A DNA stretch of 34,036 nucleotides from Candidatus Hermodarchaeota archaeon (lineage in GTDB: Archaea > Asgardarchaeota > Hermodarchaeia > Hermodarchaeales > Hermodarchaeaceae), in the NCBI GenBank assembly GCA_016840065.1, contig JAEOTB010000093.1, forward strand, positions 1 through 34,036, given 5' to 3'. Position 1 is the first letter of the stretch, and each line of letters begins with the position of its first letter. Under the pieces are notes generated by a model. That model made no database searches and was not told the DNA's origin. It worked only from the letters and a program-made list of their open reading frames with translations. The position numbers and the translations under genes are program-made. Positions 22,920-30,859 of the stretch are shown here, piece after piece.

Positions 22920-23726
22920 TTGAACGAGACTGATTCGGTAGAAAAGGAAAAATTATTTGATGATAAAGGCTTACGCCTTGACGGGCGGCAAGTTGATGAA
23001 CTCCGTCCCTTAAAATTAGAGGTTGGTAGTCTAAGTCGAGCAGATGGCTCAGCATACATTGAACATGGGAGAAACAAAATTCTAGCAGCTGTTTATGGTC
23101 CACGTGAACTCCATCCCCGACACCGGGCTATTGCTGATCGTGCGCTGCTTCGTGTAACTTATCGTATGGGAACATTTTCTGTAGGAGAACGGAAGAGGCC
23201 TGCCCCAAGTCGTCGAGAACACGAAATCTCGATGGTAATACGGCAGGCATTAGAGCCAATGTTATTTTTGGAAATGTATCCTCGAGCTGCCATTGATGTG
23301 TTCATTCAAGTATTAGAGGCTGATGGAGGCTCACGATGTGCAAGCACAACAGTGGCTTCTGTTGCTCTCGCTAATGCGGGTATTCCTATGCGAGGAATAG
23401 TAACAGGCTGTGCGGTAGGTAAGGCTGGTGGTAAACTCCTGGTTGATTTGAGCGACCTTGAAGACAAGGTTGGTGAAGCCGATGTACCAATCGCAATGGC
23501 TTACGGGCGCAGCAAATACACACTTCTCCAGATGGATGGAAAACTCTCAAAGGAGGAACTAGCAAAGGTGCTGGAAATGGCTGAAGGCGCATGCGAGGTA
23601 ATATATGAAAAGCAGCAGAAAGTACTCCGAGAGGGTTTCTTACAAATTCGAGAGGAGATTAGCGAGTCAGAAGAACCAGATGTTGATGATATTGAAGCTG
23701 ATACGGAGTCCTCTGATAGCGATTGA
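22920..23726 (+). CDS. rrp41: Exosome catalytic subunit Rrp41
   Basis: This is the phosphorolytic RNase subunit of the exosome ring. It has 268 aa, slightly long. The RNase PH core has LRLDGRQVDELRPLKLEVG (cited as LRLDGRQVDELRPLK), the RNA-binding YRMGTFSVGERKRP loop, and the DLSDLEDKVGEADVPIAM catalytic segment with the active-site Asp in GEADVPIAM. The last ~25 residues are an acidic Asp/Glu/Ser tail. It starts with TTG 22920, 6 nt after AAGGTGA, right behind the Rrp4 stop. Confidence 0.96.
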   Translation: MNETDSVEKEKLFDDKGLRLDGRQVDELRPLKLEVGSLSRADGSAYIEHGRNKILAAVYGPRELHPRHRAIADRALLRVTYRMGTFSVGERKRPAPSRREHEISMVIRQALEPMLFLEMYPRAAIDVFIQVLEADGGSRCASTTVASVALANAGIPMRGIVTGCAVGKAGGKLLVDLSDLEDKVGEADVPIAMAYGRSKYTLLQMDGKLSKEELAKVLEMAEGACEVIYEKQQKVLREGFLQIREEISESEEPDVDDIEADTESSDSD

Positions 23727-23735
23727 GGGAGAATA

Positions 23736-24536
23736 ATGAAAACGGATATCATTTCTGAAATCGAACGAGAACGAATGAATGAATTGCTTCAAGCAGGAAA
23801 GCGGATAGATGGTAGAGGTTTTGACGACCTCCGTCCAATCAAGATTGTACCTAATATCGTTTCAAAGGCGGAGGGCTCTGCTGAAGCTTGGTTAGGTGAT
23901 ACACGAGTAATTGCTGGGATGAAAGTTAGCATAGGACAACCATTTCCTGATACTCCTGATGAGGGTGTTGTCATTACATCTGCTGAACTATCACCTATCG
24001 GTTCACCTACTTTTGAACTAGGTCCACCTGGTGAGCAGGCAATCGAGTTAGCTCGTGTAGTGGATCGGGGAATACGCCATTCCAGCTGCATACAACGAAC
24101 CAATCTATGTATTGCAAAGGGTTCTCATGTCTATCTCCTCTTTGTTGACCTCTACATCCTAGCGGATCATGGTAATCTAATTGACGCCTGTTCACTTGCA
24201 GCTGTTTCAGCATTGCTGACTTCAAAAATACCAAAAGTCGAAATCGACGAAGAGGGAAATGCTAGTGTATTAGAGGAGTTCAAACCACTTGAAATGGCGG
24301 CTCCGCCATTTACTGTGACATTTGCAAAAATCAATGACAGTGTTGTTGTCGATCCTCTGGCAATTGAAGAGGCTATAATGTCATCACGTCTCACCATTAC
24401 GATTGACGGGGATGACACTATATCCTCCATGCAGAAAGGTGGTTCAGGACCGCTTACTCGTCAAGAAATCCTAGACTGTGTAGAACGAGCGTGCCAAATA
24501 GTTAAAAAGGCTAGGGGCACGCTCCCTACACGATGA
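23736..24536 (+). CDS. rrp42: Exosome subunit Rrp42
   Basis: This is the non-catalytic RNase PH-like subunit that alternates with Rrp41 in the hexameric ring. It has 266 aa. KRIDGRGFDDLRPIKI opens the core, followed by GDTRVIAGMKVSIG and LSPIGSPTFELGPPGEQAIELARVVDRGIRHS, of which ELARVVDRGIRHS is diagnostic. LFVDLYILADHGNLIDACSL (cited as LYILADHGNLIDACSL) is also typical. It starts with ATG 23736 behind GAGGGAG. Confidence 0.96.
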   Translation: MKTDIISEIERERMNELLQAGKRIDGRGFDDLRPIKIVPNIVSKAEGSAEAWLGDTRVIAGMKVSIGQPFPDTPDEGVVITSAELSPIGSPTFELGPPGEQAIELARVVDRGIRHSSCIQRTNLCIAKGSHVYLLFVDLYILADHGNLIDACSLAAVSALLTSKIPKVEIDEEGNASVLEEFKPLEMAAPPFTVTFAKINDSVVVDPLAIEEAIMSSRLTITIDGDDTISSMQKGGSGPLTRQEILDCVERACQIVKKARGTLPTR

Positions 24537-24558
24537 AACTGTTTGAGACGTGATTTTA

Positions 24559-24825
24559 ATGGGACGCACTAAGAAAGCTGGACGAGCAGGGCGCTTCGGT
24601 GCACGTTATGGTTCAACGGTTCGCCGGCGAGTTGCGAAAATAGAAGAAGTTGAGAAGGCACTGCATAAATGTCCCAGCTGTCAAACAAAGGCAGTTCGCC
24701 GCGTTTCAACGGGGATTTGGAAATGCCGCAAATGTGACCATACTTTCACTGGTGGGGCCTACAGCCCAGCAACAGATGCACAGAAAATCTTGCGGTCCTT
24801 ACGTGAACGATCTGTGAGACGTTGA
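24559..24825 (+). CDS. rpl37ae: Ribosomal protein L37ae
   Basis: This is a large-subunit zinc protein of 88 aa from ATG 24559 (MGRTKKAGRAGRFGARYG), the conserved start; a GTG nine bases upstream is in frame but not conserved. Zinc ligands are CPSC and CRKC (about residues 37/40 and 54/57). The C-terminal FTGGAYSPATDAQKIL is conserved. Its stop overlaps the TTG of the Brix gene (TTGA). Confidence 0.95.
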   Translation: MGRTKKAGRAGRFGARYGSTVRRRVAKIEEVEKALHKCPSCQTKAVRRVSTGIWKCRKCDHTFTGGAYSPATDAQKILRSLRERSVRR

Positions 24826-25391
24826 ACGGCTTGATTGTTATCGGAACGACACGAAAGCCCTCTCAGCGGATTAGAAGCTTTGCGAAAGAACTTGTCAGAG
24901 TTATCCCCCGCGCAGCCCGATTGACTCGCGGGAAACAGAGTTTAATCGAGTTCTGCGAAGAAGCACGTTCCCAAGGTGCGTCACGTGTCATTCTGATTGG
25001 CGGATATCATGGTAATCCAGGTCGACTGATATTCCTCCAGTATTCACAGGATGAGTGGTTGTTCCAACCCCCCCTAATTTTCACCAAGTCTGTAATTTTA
25101 CTACGGCAGAAGAGACAGCAACCGATTCCAAAATCCAAGGTCCTCTATGTCGTTCAGGACACTGATAGAGATAAATTAAATGCAGAAATCATTGCCCGCG
25201 CCCTAGGAGTTACCTTTGTAGAACGTGAAGCATTGTCTACTGGTAAGCCGGGCGTCGCCCTCTTGTTAGTGGCGCTTCACCAGAGTTCAGTCCTTGAATT
25301 CCTTTCCCTCCAGGATAGCCAACCCGTAGGACCGACTCTGTATGTTCGAAACATATACAGAAAGCCGCGAGGAGATTGGAAACGATGGTAG
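24822..25391 (+). CDS. Brix-domain protein, archaeal Imp4-like
   Basis: This is a probable ribosome biogenesis factor related to eukaryotic Imp4/Rpf proteins. It has 189 aa and matches the Brix family start (GTTRKPSQRIRSFAKELVRVIPRAARLTRG, cited as TRKPSQRIRSFAKELVRV). It starts at TTG 24822, overlapping the L37ae stop by one triplet shift, which implies coupling. L37ae, Brix, Pcc1 and prefoldin beta in this order is typical of the superoperon. Its 3' end overlaps Pcc1 by 7 bp. Confidence 0.85.
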   Translation: MNGLIVIGTTRKPSQRIRSFAKELVRVIPRAARLTRGKQSLIEFCEEARSQGASRVILIGGYHGNPGRLIFLQYSQDEWLFQPPLIFTKSVILLRQKRQQPIPKSKVLYVVQDTDRDKLNAEIIARALGVTFVEREALSTGKPGVALLLVALHQSSVLEFLSLQDSQPVGPTLYVRNIYRKPRGDWKRW

Positions 25392-25702
25392 ACAAGAGCC
25401 CCAATCACTTGACGGAAAGAGGAGCACTCCCTTTCTGGCTAAAAATAAGCATCTCAAGCCACACGGAGGAAACAAATAAGGCGTTACTAGCAATGCTTCA
25501 GCCAGAGTTTGATGCGATAGATTCAAAAAGAGTTAGACTGCAGGTAACGCCTACCCGAAACCAGCTAGAATTCCACCTTGCCGCCAAAGATGTGAAGGCG
25601 TTACGTGCGGCCTCAACATCTCTACTACGCCTGTTTATGGTGGCGGAGGGTGTATTACACTTAACAATGATACAAACTAGTGGTGAGGAAAGCCATGAGT
25701 GA
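25385..25702 (+). CDS. pcc1: KEOPS subunit Pcc1
   Basis: This is the dimerising KEOPS subunit that binds Kae1. It is 105 aa from ATG 25385, longer at the N-terminus than most (about 80-90 aa). Typical features are the ARAEASRR-like helix region, FLxxxKDVKALRAASTSLLRLF and the amphipathic ending. Here the strand FHLAAKDVKALRAASTSLLR is the clearest. GAGGAG at 25369-25374 is 10 nt upstream, excluding the in-frame TTG at 25376. It overlaps both neighbours by a few bases. Confidence 0.85.
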   Translation: MVDKSPNHLTERGALPFWLKISISSHTEETNKALLAMLQPEFDAIDSKRVRLQVTPTRNQLEFHLAAKDVKALRAASTSLLRLFMVAEGVLHLTMIQTSGEESHE

Positions 25703-26063
25703 AGATATTCCGCCTCAAGTCCGTCAACAAGTTGAACGTATCCAACAAGTGCAAGAGCGTCTTCAATTCGTGCATGCTGCTTTGCACCAAATCAAACAAC
25801 AACTCGCCGAAATAAACATCGCACAGAAACAGCTTATAGCGCTCGCTGAAGACGCAGTCGTATACCAGATGGCAGGCTCCCTCCTTTTCAAGACTACCAA
25901 GGAGAAGGCTACAAAAACCTTAGAAGAACAGGCTGAAGCGCTTACGGTTCGTCAAAAATCACTTGAAAAACAGGAAAAAACACTCAGTAAACAATACGAG
26001 ACGCTTCAAGAAACTCTCCGTGGAATGCTAGGCGTTAGTGGAGGCCCCGCTCCTGCAGGGTAG
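25695..26063 (+). CDS. pfdB: Prefoldin beta subunit
   Basis: This is the beta subunit of the hexameric co-chaperone that delivers unfolded protein to the thermosome. It has 122 aa from ATG 25695. Two coiled-coil helices (about 8-50 and 72-112) flank a beta hairpin with VVYQMAGSLLFKTTKE, the family hallmark. GAGGAAAG precedes the start, which overlaps the end of Pcc1 by 8 bp. The alpha subunit is not in the window. Confidence 0.94.
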   Translation: MSEDIPPQVRQQVERIQQVQERLQFVHAALHQIKQQLAEINIAQKQLIALAEDAVVYQMAGSLLFKTTKEKATKTLEEQAEALTVRQKSLEKQEKTLSKQYETLQETLRGMLGVSGGPAPAG

Positions 26064-26103
26064 ATTATTATGAAAAACGGAGCTTCCATTCACAGTTTCA
26101 TTG

Positions 26104-27153
26104 ATGTGTGAACGCCCGTTGAAATTACTTGATACTTCTCAATTCCTCACAGAACTTTTAAAAATTTCAAAGAAGCCAATCGCGCTAATTCTTCATCAGA
26201 GCGCGGATCCAGATGCGATTGGTAGTGCGGCAGCACTTTCAACACTGCTTAAGATGAAGTCAGATGCAAAGTGTACGCTTTTCGCAGAGAGCCTAAATCG
26301 TAGTGCAAAGAAAATTGCTGAATCTTTTAATTTGGTTATTGCCCCCGCAGAAGAGTTAGCTAACTACTCTATTGTAATACTTGTCGATTTGAATAATCTA
26401 GATCAAATAGGCACCTTAGCTGAATACTTTCCCAAAGGCGATTGTACTGTTTTCTGTATCGATCATCATGTTTTCCATCAAAAATTATCTCAATTAGCAG
26501 ATTATGTGTTACATGATGATAAAGTTCGATCAACTGCAGAACTTGTACTCAAGATTTGGTTGGAGAGTGGTATCTCTATGCCTCCAAATATTGCCAAGCT
26601 TCTTGCGTGCGCGGTTGTATATGACAGCAGGCATTTCGGTAATGCTCTGAGTAGTACATTTGAACACTTCATCATCCTGTTAAGGCATGGTGCAGACTAC
26701 TCAGAAGTGCGTAACTTGCTTCACACGCCTTTGGACAAGTCAGAGCGTATAGCTCGACTTAAAGCGGTTCGACGAATCGTTGTATATGACGAATTCAACC
26801 TACTCATCGCCGTTACCACGATAGGTTCATACGAAGCCAGTGTCTGTCGGGCTCTCATTAGTGTAGGTGCTGACGTTGCCATAGTCTGTGCTATGAAAAA
26901 AGACGAAGTACGGTTGAGTGCACGTTGCAAACCTAACGTAGAGCTTGATTATGGGTTGGATCTCGCAAAACATGTAATGGAACCTCTGGGGGAAATAATT
27001 GGAGGTTCTGGTGGTGGTCATCCAACTGCAGCTGGGGCGAATGGAAGAGCAGATAGCGAACACGCTCTTGGACTCGCTGTGCAACTCTTGCGCAAAGAAC
27101 TTAAAGCTAGGTCTAAGTCGGACTCGTCAAGTGATAAGCCATCTATTGGGTGA
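26104..27153 (+). CDS. DHH/DHHA1 family phosphoesterase, NrnA-like
   Basis: This is a probable oligoribonuclease or phosphatase on short nucleic acids or phosphoadenosine phosphate. It has 349 aa. DHH motifs are HQSADPDAIGSA (residues ~32-43), VDLNNLDQIG, CIDHHVFH and AVVYDSRHF. The DHHA1 domain ends with GGSGGGHPTAAGA. ATG 26104 is preferred over the in-frame TTG at 26101. It lies 40 bp after prefoldin beta and 6 bp before the transporter ATPase gene. It is distinct from the RecJ-like protein at 10258. Confidence 0.85.
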   Translation: MCERPLKLLDTSQFLTELLKISKKPIALILHQSADPDAIGSAAALSTLLKMKSDAKCTLFAESLNRSAKKIAESFNLVIAPAEELANYSIVILVDLNNLDQIGTLAEYFPKGDCTVFCIDHHVFHQKLSQLADYVLHDDKVRSTAELVLKIWLESGISMPPNIAKLLACAVVYDSRHFGNALSSTFEHFIILLRHGADYSEVRNLLHTPLDKSERIARLKAVRRIVVYDEFNLLIAVTTIGSYEASVCRALISVGADVAIVCAMKKDEVRLSARCKPNVELDYGLDLAKHVMEPLGEIIGGSGGGHPTAAGANGRADSEHALGLAVQLLRKELKARSKSDSSSDKPSIG

Positions 27154-27159
27154 TAGCCA

Positions 27160-27999
27160 GTGAGCATCGAAATAAATCACCTCTCTTTCTCTTACCGAGG
27201 CTCTAAAACAAAGGTATTAGATGATATTACTCTCTCATTTCCTCGAGGACATTTTGTAGGTCTCGCTGGCCCAAGTGGCTGCGGAAAGACTACTCTCGCA
27301 CGTTGTTTAAACGGTCTTATCCCACACTTCTATCCTGGAGAGATGGTTGGAGATGTTATTATTGATGGTTGGAATACCCAAGAACATGCCGCACATGAGC
27401 TTGCGCAGAAGGTAGGGTTAGTCTTTCAAAACCCTGAAAATCAGTTGGTAGCACCAAACGTGGAAAGAGAAATTGCTTTTGGTCCAGAAAATCTGGGTGT
27501 ACCACGTCAAGAGATTCGCCGGCGGGTTGAAGACCTCATCCGTCTAATTCGATTGGAGGAAATCCGTGATAAGGCACCGTTTGAACTCAGTGGTGGAGAA
27601 CAGCAACGGGTTGCAATAGCAGCCACCCTTGCGCTTCAACCTGAAGTTCTTGTGCTTGACGAGCCAACATCTAATCTTGATCCACTTTCAGCGTTTGAGG
27701 TGCTCCAACTGCTTCATCGACTCAATCGTGAAAACCAGTTGACTGTAATTCTAATAGAACACCGACTTGAATTGGTGGCACCTCTTGCACAAGAACTCGT
27801 CATTCTTGATGGTGGCTGCGTTGTTGCTGGCGGACCCACCCGTGAAGTTCTCATGGACGACAAAGTTGCAGATGTTGGTGTTTCTATCCCCAAAATTGTA
27901 CAATTAGTCAAACAGCTTAACCATCCAAGACTTCAGGCAGTGTGTCCCCTCTCCGTCGACTCGACTGTGAAGGCAATTCTAGAGGAGTTGGAAAAATGA
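27160..27999 (+). CDS. ecfA1: ECF transporter ATPase EcfA (first)
   Basis: This is an ATP-binding subunit of an energy-coupling factor (ECF) vitamin/metal transporter. It has 279 aa. Walker A is GPSGCGKTT (residues 37-45), the Q-loop is VFQNPENQLV, the signature LSGGEQQRVAIA and Walker B LVLDEPTSNLDP, followed by the H-loop LIEHRLELV. It starts with GTG 27160. The gene overlaps EcfA2 by ATGA at 27996, indicating coupling. Confidence 0.94.
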   Translation: MSIEINHLSFSYRGSKTKVLDDITLSFPRGHFVGLAGPSGCGKTTLARCLNGLIPHFYPGEMVGDVIIDGWNTQEHAAHELAQKVGLVFQNPENQLVAPNVEREIAFGPENLGVPRQEIRRRVEDLIRLIRLEEIRDKAPFELSGGEQQRVAIAATLALQPEVLVLDEPTSNLDPLSAFEVLQLLHRLNRENQLTVILIEHRLELVAPLAQELVILDGGCVVAGGPTREVLMDDKVADVGVSIPKIVQLVKQLNHPRLQAVCPLSVDSTVKAILEELEK

Positions 28000-28820
28000 T
28001 TCTCTTTGATGGTGTATGGTTTGGTTATACTCCTGATCGTACTATTCTCCATGATATTTCCGTTGAGATATCACCAGGCGAAGTCGTGGCTTTAATGGGG
28101 GAAAACGGAGCAGGTAAAACGACTTTGGTCAAGCATATCAATGGACTTCTGAAACCTAGTCGAGGAACCGTCTTCATTGATGGGGTAGATACGCGCACTA
28201 CTTCTACAGCAGCTCTAGCACATAAGGTAGGTTTTGTATTCCAGAATGCAGATCACCAACTTTTCGCCGATACTCTTGAAGGAGAAGTCGCATTTGCACT
28301 TCGTAACCTAGGCTTTCCAGAAGGTGAGGTTGACGAGCGGGTTTCAAGATACTTAGAACAATTTGATCTGACTCGTTATAAGGAACGGTCTCCCTTTCTG
28401 CTTAGTGGCGGTGAAAGAAAGCGCCTTGCATTAGCCTCTGTGCTCTGTGTTGAACCAGATATCTTGATTTTGGACGAACCAACCCAAGCACAGGATGCTA
28501 AACAGAAGCGCAAGCTAGCTCAGCTTATCGATTCCTTCAGATGTTCTGATTCTATTGTTCTTCTAGTGACTCATGATGTGGAATTTGCTGTTCAAATTGT
28601 CGATCGTATACTTCTCTTATCTCAAGGGCGTCTCTTGGCTGATGGTTCACCACGCCAGATACTAGGAAATCATGATTTACTTCGGCGAGCACGGTTATTA
28701 CCACCGCAGATAGCACAGCTGGCCCACACGCTTGCCGATAAGCTACCAACCTTTCCGCGGGATATCATCGCATTAGAGGAGGCAGTCAAAGCTACAAGCA
28801 AACTGTTTGCAAGGAGGTAA
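27996..28820 (+). CDS. ecfA2: ECF transporter ATPase EcfA' (second)
   Basis: This is the partner ATPase of the heterodimer. It has 274 aa from ATG 27996. Walker A is GENGAGKTT (near residue 37), the Q-loop VFQNADHQLFADT, the signature LSGGERKRLALA and Walker B LILDEPTQAQDA, then the H-loop LVTHDVEF. The Walker B region reads TQAQDA in place of the usual TxxLDP. Longer upstream frames reach codons inside EcfA1 but are not conserved. AAGGAGGT at its end is the EcfT ribosome-binding site. Confidence 0.93.
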   Translation: MILFDGVWFGYTPDRTILHDISVEISPGEVVALMGENGAGKTTLVKHINGLLKPSRGTVFIDGVDTRTTSTAALAHKVGFVFQNADHQLFADTLEGEVAFALRNLGFPEGEVDERVSRYLEQFDLTRYKERSPFLLSGGERKRLALASVLCVEPDILILDEPTQAQDAKQKRKLAQLIDSFRCSDSIVLLVTHDVEFAVQIVDRILLLSQGRLLADGSPRQILGNHDLLRRARLLPPQIAQLAHTLADKLPTFPRDIIALEEAVKATSKLFARR

Positions 28821-28826
28821 TATGAG

Positions 28827-29606
28827 ATGTCGTCATTATTTGAAGCGTTCCGATTCCGCCAGAAAGACACCTTCATGCATCGCCTTGATCCACGCACGAC
28901 GCTTTATATGGCTATATCATTCTCTATCCTTGGTTTACTCTTCCTGGATATCGTTCCACTTCTCTTATCTCTGATGTTGATGTTGCCTTTCCTAGCAGTA
29001 GCTCGATCGCTTCGTCAGTGGGCGCGAAGCCTGAAAGGATTAGCCATGCTTGCAGGTTTTATCCTGATTATAAACACATTCTTCACCTCTCTTACCTTTG
29101 CTGTTTCTACGGTGCTCCGGCTTGTAATGCTAATGACTGCATTTTCCATCTTCTTCCTTACAGTTCACCCCGACGATTTTGCACTTGCCCTTGTTAAACT
29201 AAGGATTCCCTACGAATTTGCTTTCGCGTTTTCTATGGCAGTACGGTACGTTCCAACCATAGCAACTGAAACAGAAACTATTCGTGATGCCCAGATGTCA
29301 CGTGGGCTCGAGTTAGAGAAGGGAAATCTGCTACAAAAGGTAAGAAACTATATTCCTATTCTAATTCCAGTTATTGTTAGTTCTATTCGACGTGCCCTTC
29401 AGGTCGCTGAAAGCTTAGAGTCTCGTGCCTTTGGTTCAACAGCCAAACGTACAACTCTTTTCGAACTAAGTTTCCGTAAATCTGATTTCGTTATGGTTGT
29501 GTTAGCTACTTTAATACTGGCAGCAGGACTTTATGTTGCATTTGTTATTCGTATTATTACCCCAGAATTACTTCCTTGGTTTTTCAGTTGGAGGCTTCCT
29601 CTTTGA
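28827..29606 (+). CDS. ecfT: ECF transporter transmembrane protein EcfT
   Basis: This is the scaffold subunit that couples the two ATPases to a substrate-binding S protein. It has 259 aa with five or six hydrophobic spans (the region 28-130, and 225-245). The two cytosolic coupling motifs are visible as DAQMSRGLE and LESRAFGS (A-R-G type). AGGAGGT lies 8 nt before the ATG at 28827. No S component is present nearby, so the module may be shared with S proteins encoded elsewhere. Confidence 0.92.
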   Translation: MSSLFEAFRFRQKDTFMHRLDPRTTLYMAISFSILGLLFLDIVPLLLSLMLMLPFLAVARSLRQWARSLKGLAMLAGFILIINTFFTSLTFAVSTVLRLVMLMTAFSIFFLTVHPDDFALALVKLRIPYEFAFAFSMAVRYVPTIATETETIRDAQMSRGLELEKGNLLQKVRNYIPILIPVIVSSIRRALQVAESLESRAFGSTAKRTTLFELSFRKSDFVMVVLATLILAAGLYVAFVIRIITPELLPWFFSWRLPL

Positions 29607-29647
29607 GAGTAAATAATCACTGCAAATAATTAGGTTGTGTTGCTTGA

Positions 29648-30247
29648 ATGGCGCCATTATTACTACATGATATTACAATTGATGGGAAAGAGAATATTGT
29701 GGGTATTTTTGGTTGCACACTCTTATCCCCTTCCTCTAAAGAGTCTCTCCTTTCAAAATGCCAAAGGTTGGCAAGTGAGATGAAAGTCAATGCCCAACTA
29801 GTTGATGCAGAGCGGATAGCTAGCCCGGTTCATCTTCTCTTCGCTACATTTCACGCGCTTCAAGCCTATCATCATGGTACCCAACGAGCTAAAACACTGG
29901 GGATGGAAATACTCAGATATGCTGCTGCTCAACGGCAAATAACTCGTGCTCTAGAATCTTTAGGTGTAACTCACTCAACTACCCAGGTTGGCGGCGTCTT
30001 ATTAGACCAATCCCAAGATTTACTTCACCACTTTTACACAAAATTGCTGAGTGAAATAAATGCGGAGGATACTCCACAGGTTCTTGAAATTTCTGACAGT
30101 TCAAAGGCTGAAGCTGTAAAGTCTACCTTTAACATCAGCGTTGCTGAAATTGAAGCTGTCTTGACATCAAAATATCAAACCGCCCACTTCGATGCCATTG
30201 CCAAACTTGTCTGCGAACGTTGTGCGCTTCTCTCTATTGAGAAGTAA
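29648..30247 (+). CDS. cgi121: KEOPS subunit Cgi121
   Basis: This is the Bud32-binding KEOPS subunit that recruits tRNA. It has 199 aa, about 40-50 longer than many archaeal Cgi121. The core matches in FATFHALQAYHHGTQRAKTLGMEILRYAAAQRQI (key parts HALQAY, RAKTLGMEILRYAA and QRQITRAL), followed by VGGVLLD. The C-terminal ~60 residues are less typical. It lies 41 bp after EcfT and converges with the THUMP gene (3-bp gap). No clear Shine-Dalgarno is visible. Confidence 0.82.
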   Translation: MAPLLLHDITIDGKENIVGIFGCTLLSPSSKESLLSKCQRLASEMKVNAQLVDAERIASPVHLLFATFHALQAYHHGTQRAKTLGMEILRYAAAQRQITRALESLGVTHSTTQVGGVLLDQSQDLLHHFYTKLLSEINAEDTPQVLEISDSSKAEAVKSTFNISVAEIEAVLTSKYQTAHFDAIAKLVCERCALLSIEK

Positions 30248-30250
30248 TGA

Positions 30251-30781
30251 TTATGGACGACGCATTGTAAGAATTTCTTCTTCTTTAATTAGGGCAAGTC
30301 CAGTAATCGGTCCGAGGATTTCAACAGAGCATATCCATTCAAAATCTTCTAAATCAACTTCACCGGGAAACTGAATAGCTACTTCATGGAGGAGAGTGTT
30401 TCGGTCTAATTTAGTATCTCTTCGATGCAGATTCACTCTGAATTTCGCATCTTTGGGCATCCGTTGAGCAAGTTGTTGCGTACCCGTACGAATTGCCTCT
30501 AGGCTACTCTCCACAACAAGATCGATGGGCTGGATTTTTAGCATCTCTCGAACACTCCAAGGCATGTTCTTGACGACTTGAGCAAGTTGTTGTATAAAGC
30601 CATGGCTGTCACAATTCACCTGTGCTACTACAAGACTACTGATTCCAGTCATCTTGCACCAGCTCAGCTCACACAGTTTCGGGTCTTCTTCGACAAGACG
30701 GTGCAGCTCTTGGCAGCTCTCAACCTCTCGAAAGCGACTACATGACAACAAAACATTGAATTTGTCTTGAATCGTCAGCAT
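30251..30781 (-). CDS. THUMP-domain protein, Tan1/THUMPD1-like
   Basis: This is a probable tRNA-binding protein of the COG1818 group, whose eukaryotic relatives assist tRNA acetylation. It has 176 aa. The C-terminal THUMP fold is suggested by KFRVNLHRRDTKLDRNTLLHEVA, ending in VEILGPITGLALI. Residues 1-75 are the less conserved N-terminal half with WSVREMLKI near 80. It is the first of two adjacent minus-strand genes, each with its own TATA box, and lies between Cgi121 and Sua5. Partner and substrate are inferred. Confidence 0.65.
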   Translation of the reverse strand: MLTIQDKFNVLLSCSRFREVESCQELHRLVEEDPKLCELSWCKMTGISSLVVAQVNCDSHGFIQQLAQVVKNMPWSVREMLKIQPIDLVVESSLEAIRTGTQQLAQRMPKDAKFRVNLHRRDTKLDRNTLLHEVAIQFPGEVDLEDFEWICSVEILGPITGLALIKEEEILTMRRP

Positions 30782-30806
30782 ACAACCGAACAGGGGTAGT
30801 TAACCC

Positions 30807-30818
30807 ATTTTTATACTT
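30807..30818 (-). promoter_or_regulatory. TATA box for the THUMP gene
   Basis: On the minus strand the sequence AGTATAAAAATG contains TATAAAAA centred about 30 nt before the ATG at 30781, so the transcript should be nearly leaderless. Confidence 0.6.
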
Positions 30819-30859
30819 TCGGGACTGGTATCAATGTGATTTTTCCATCAAATTAAATA

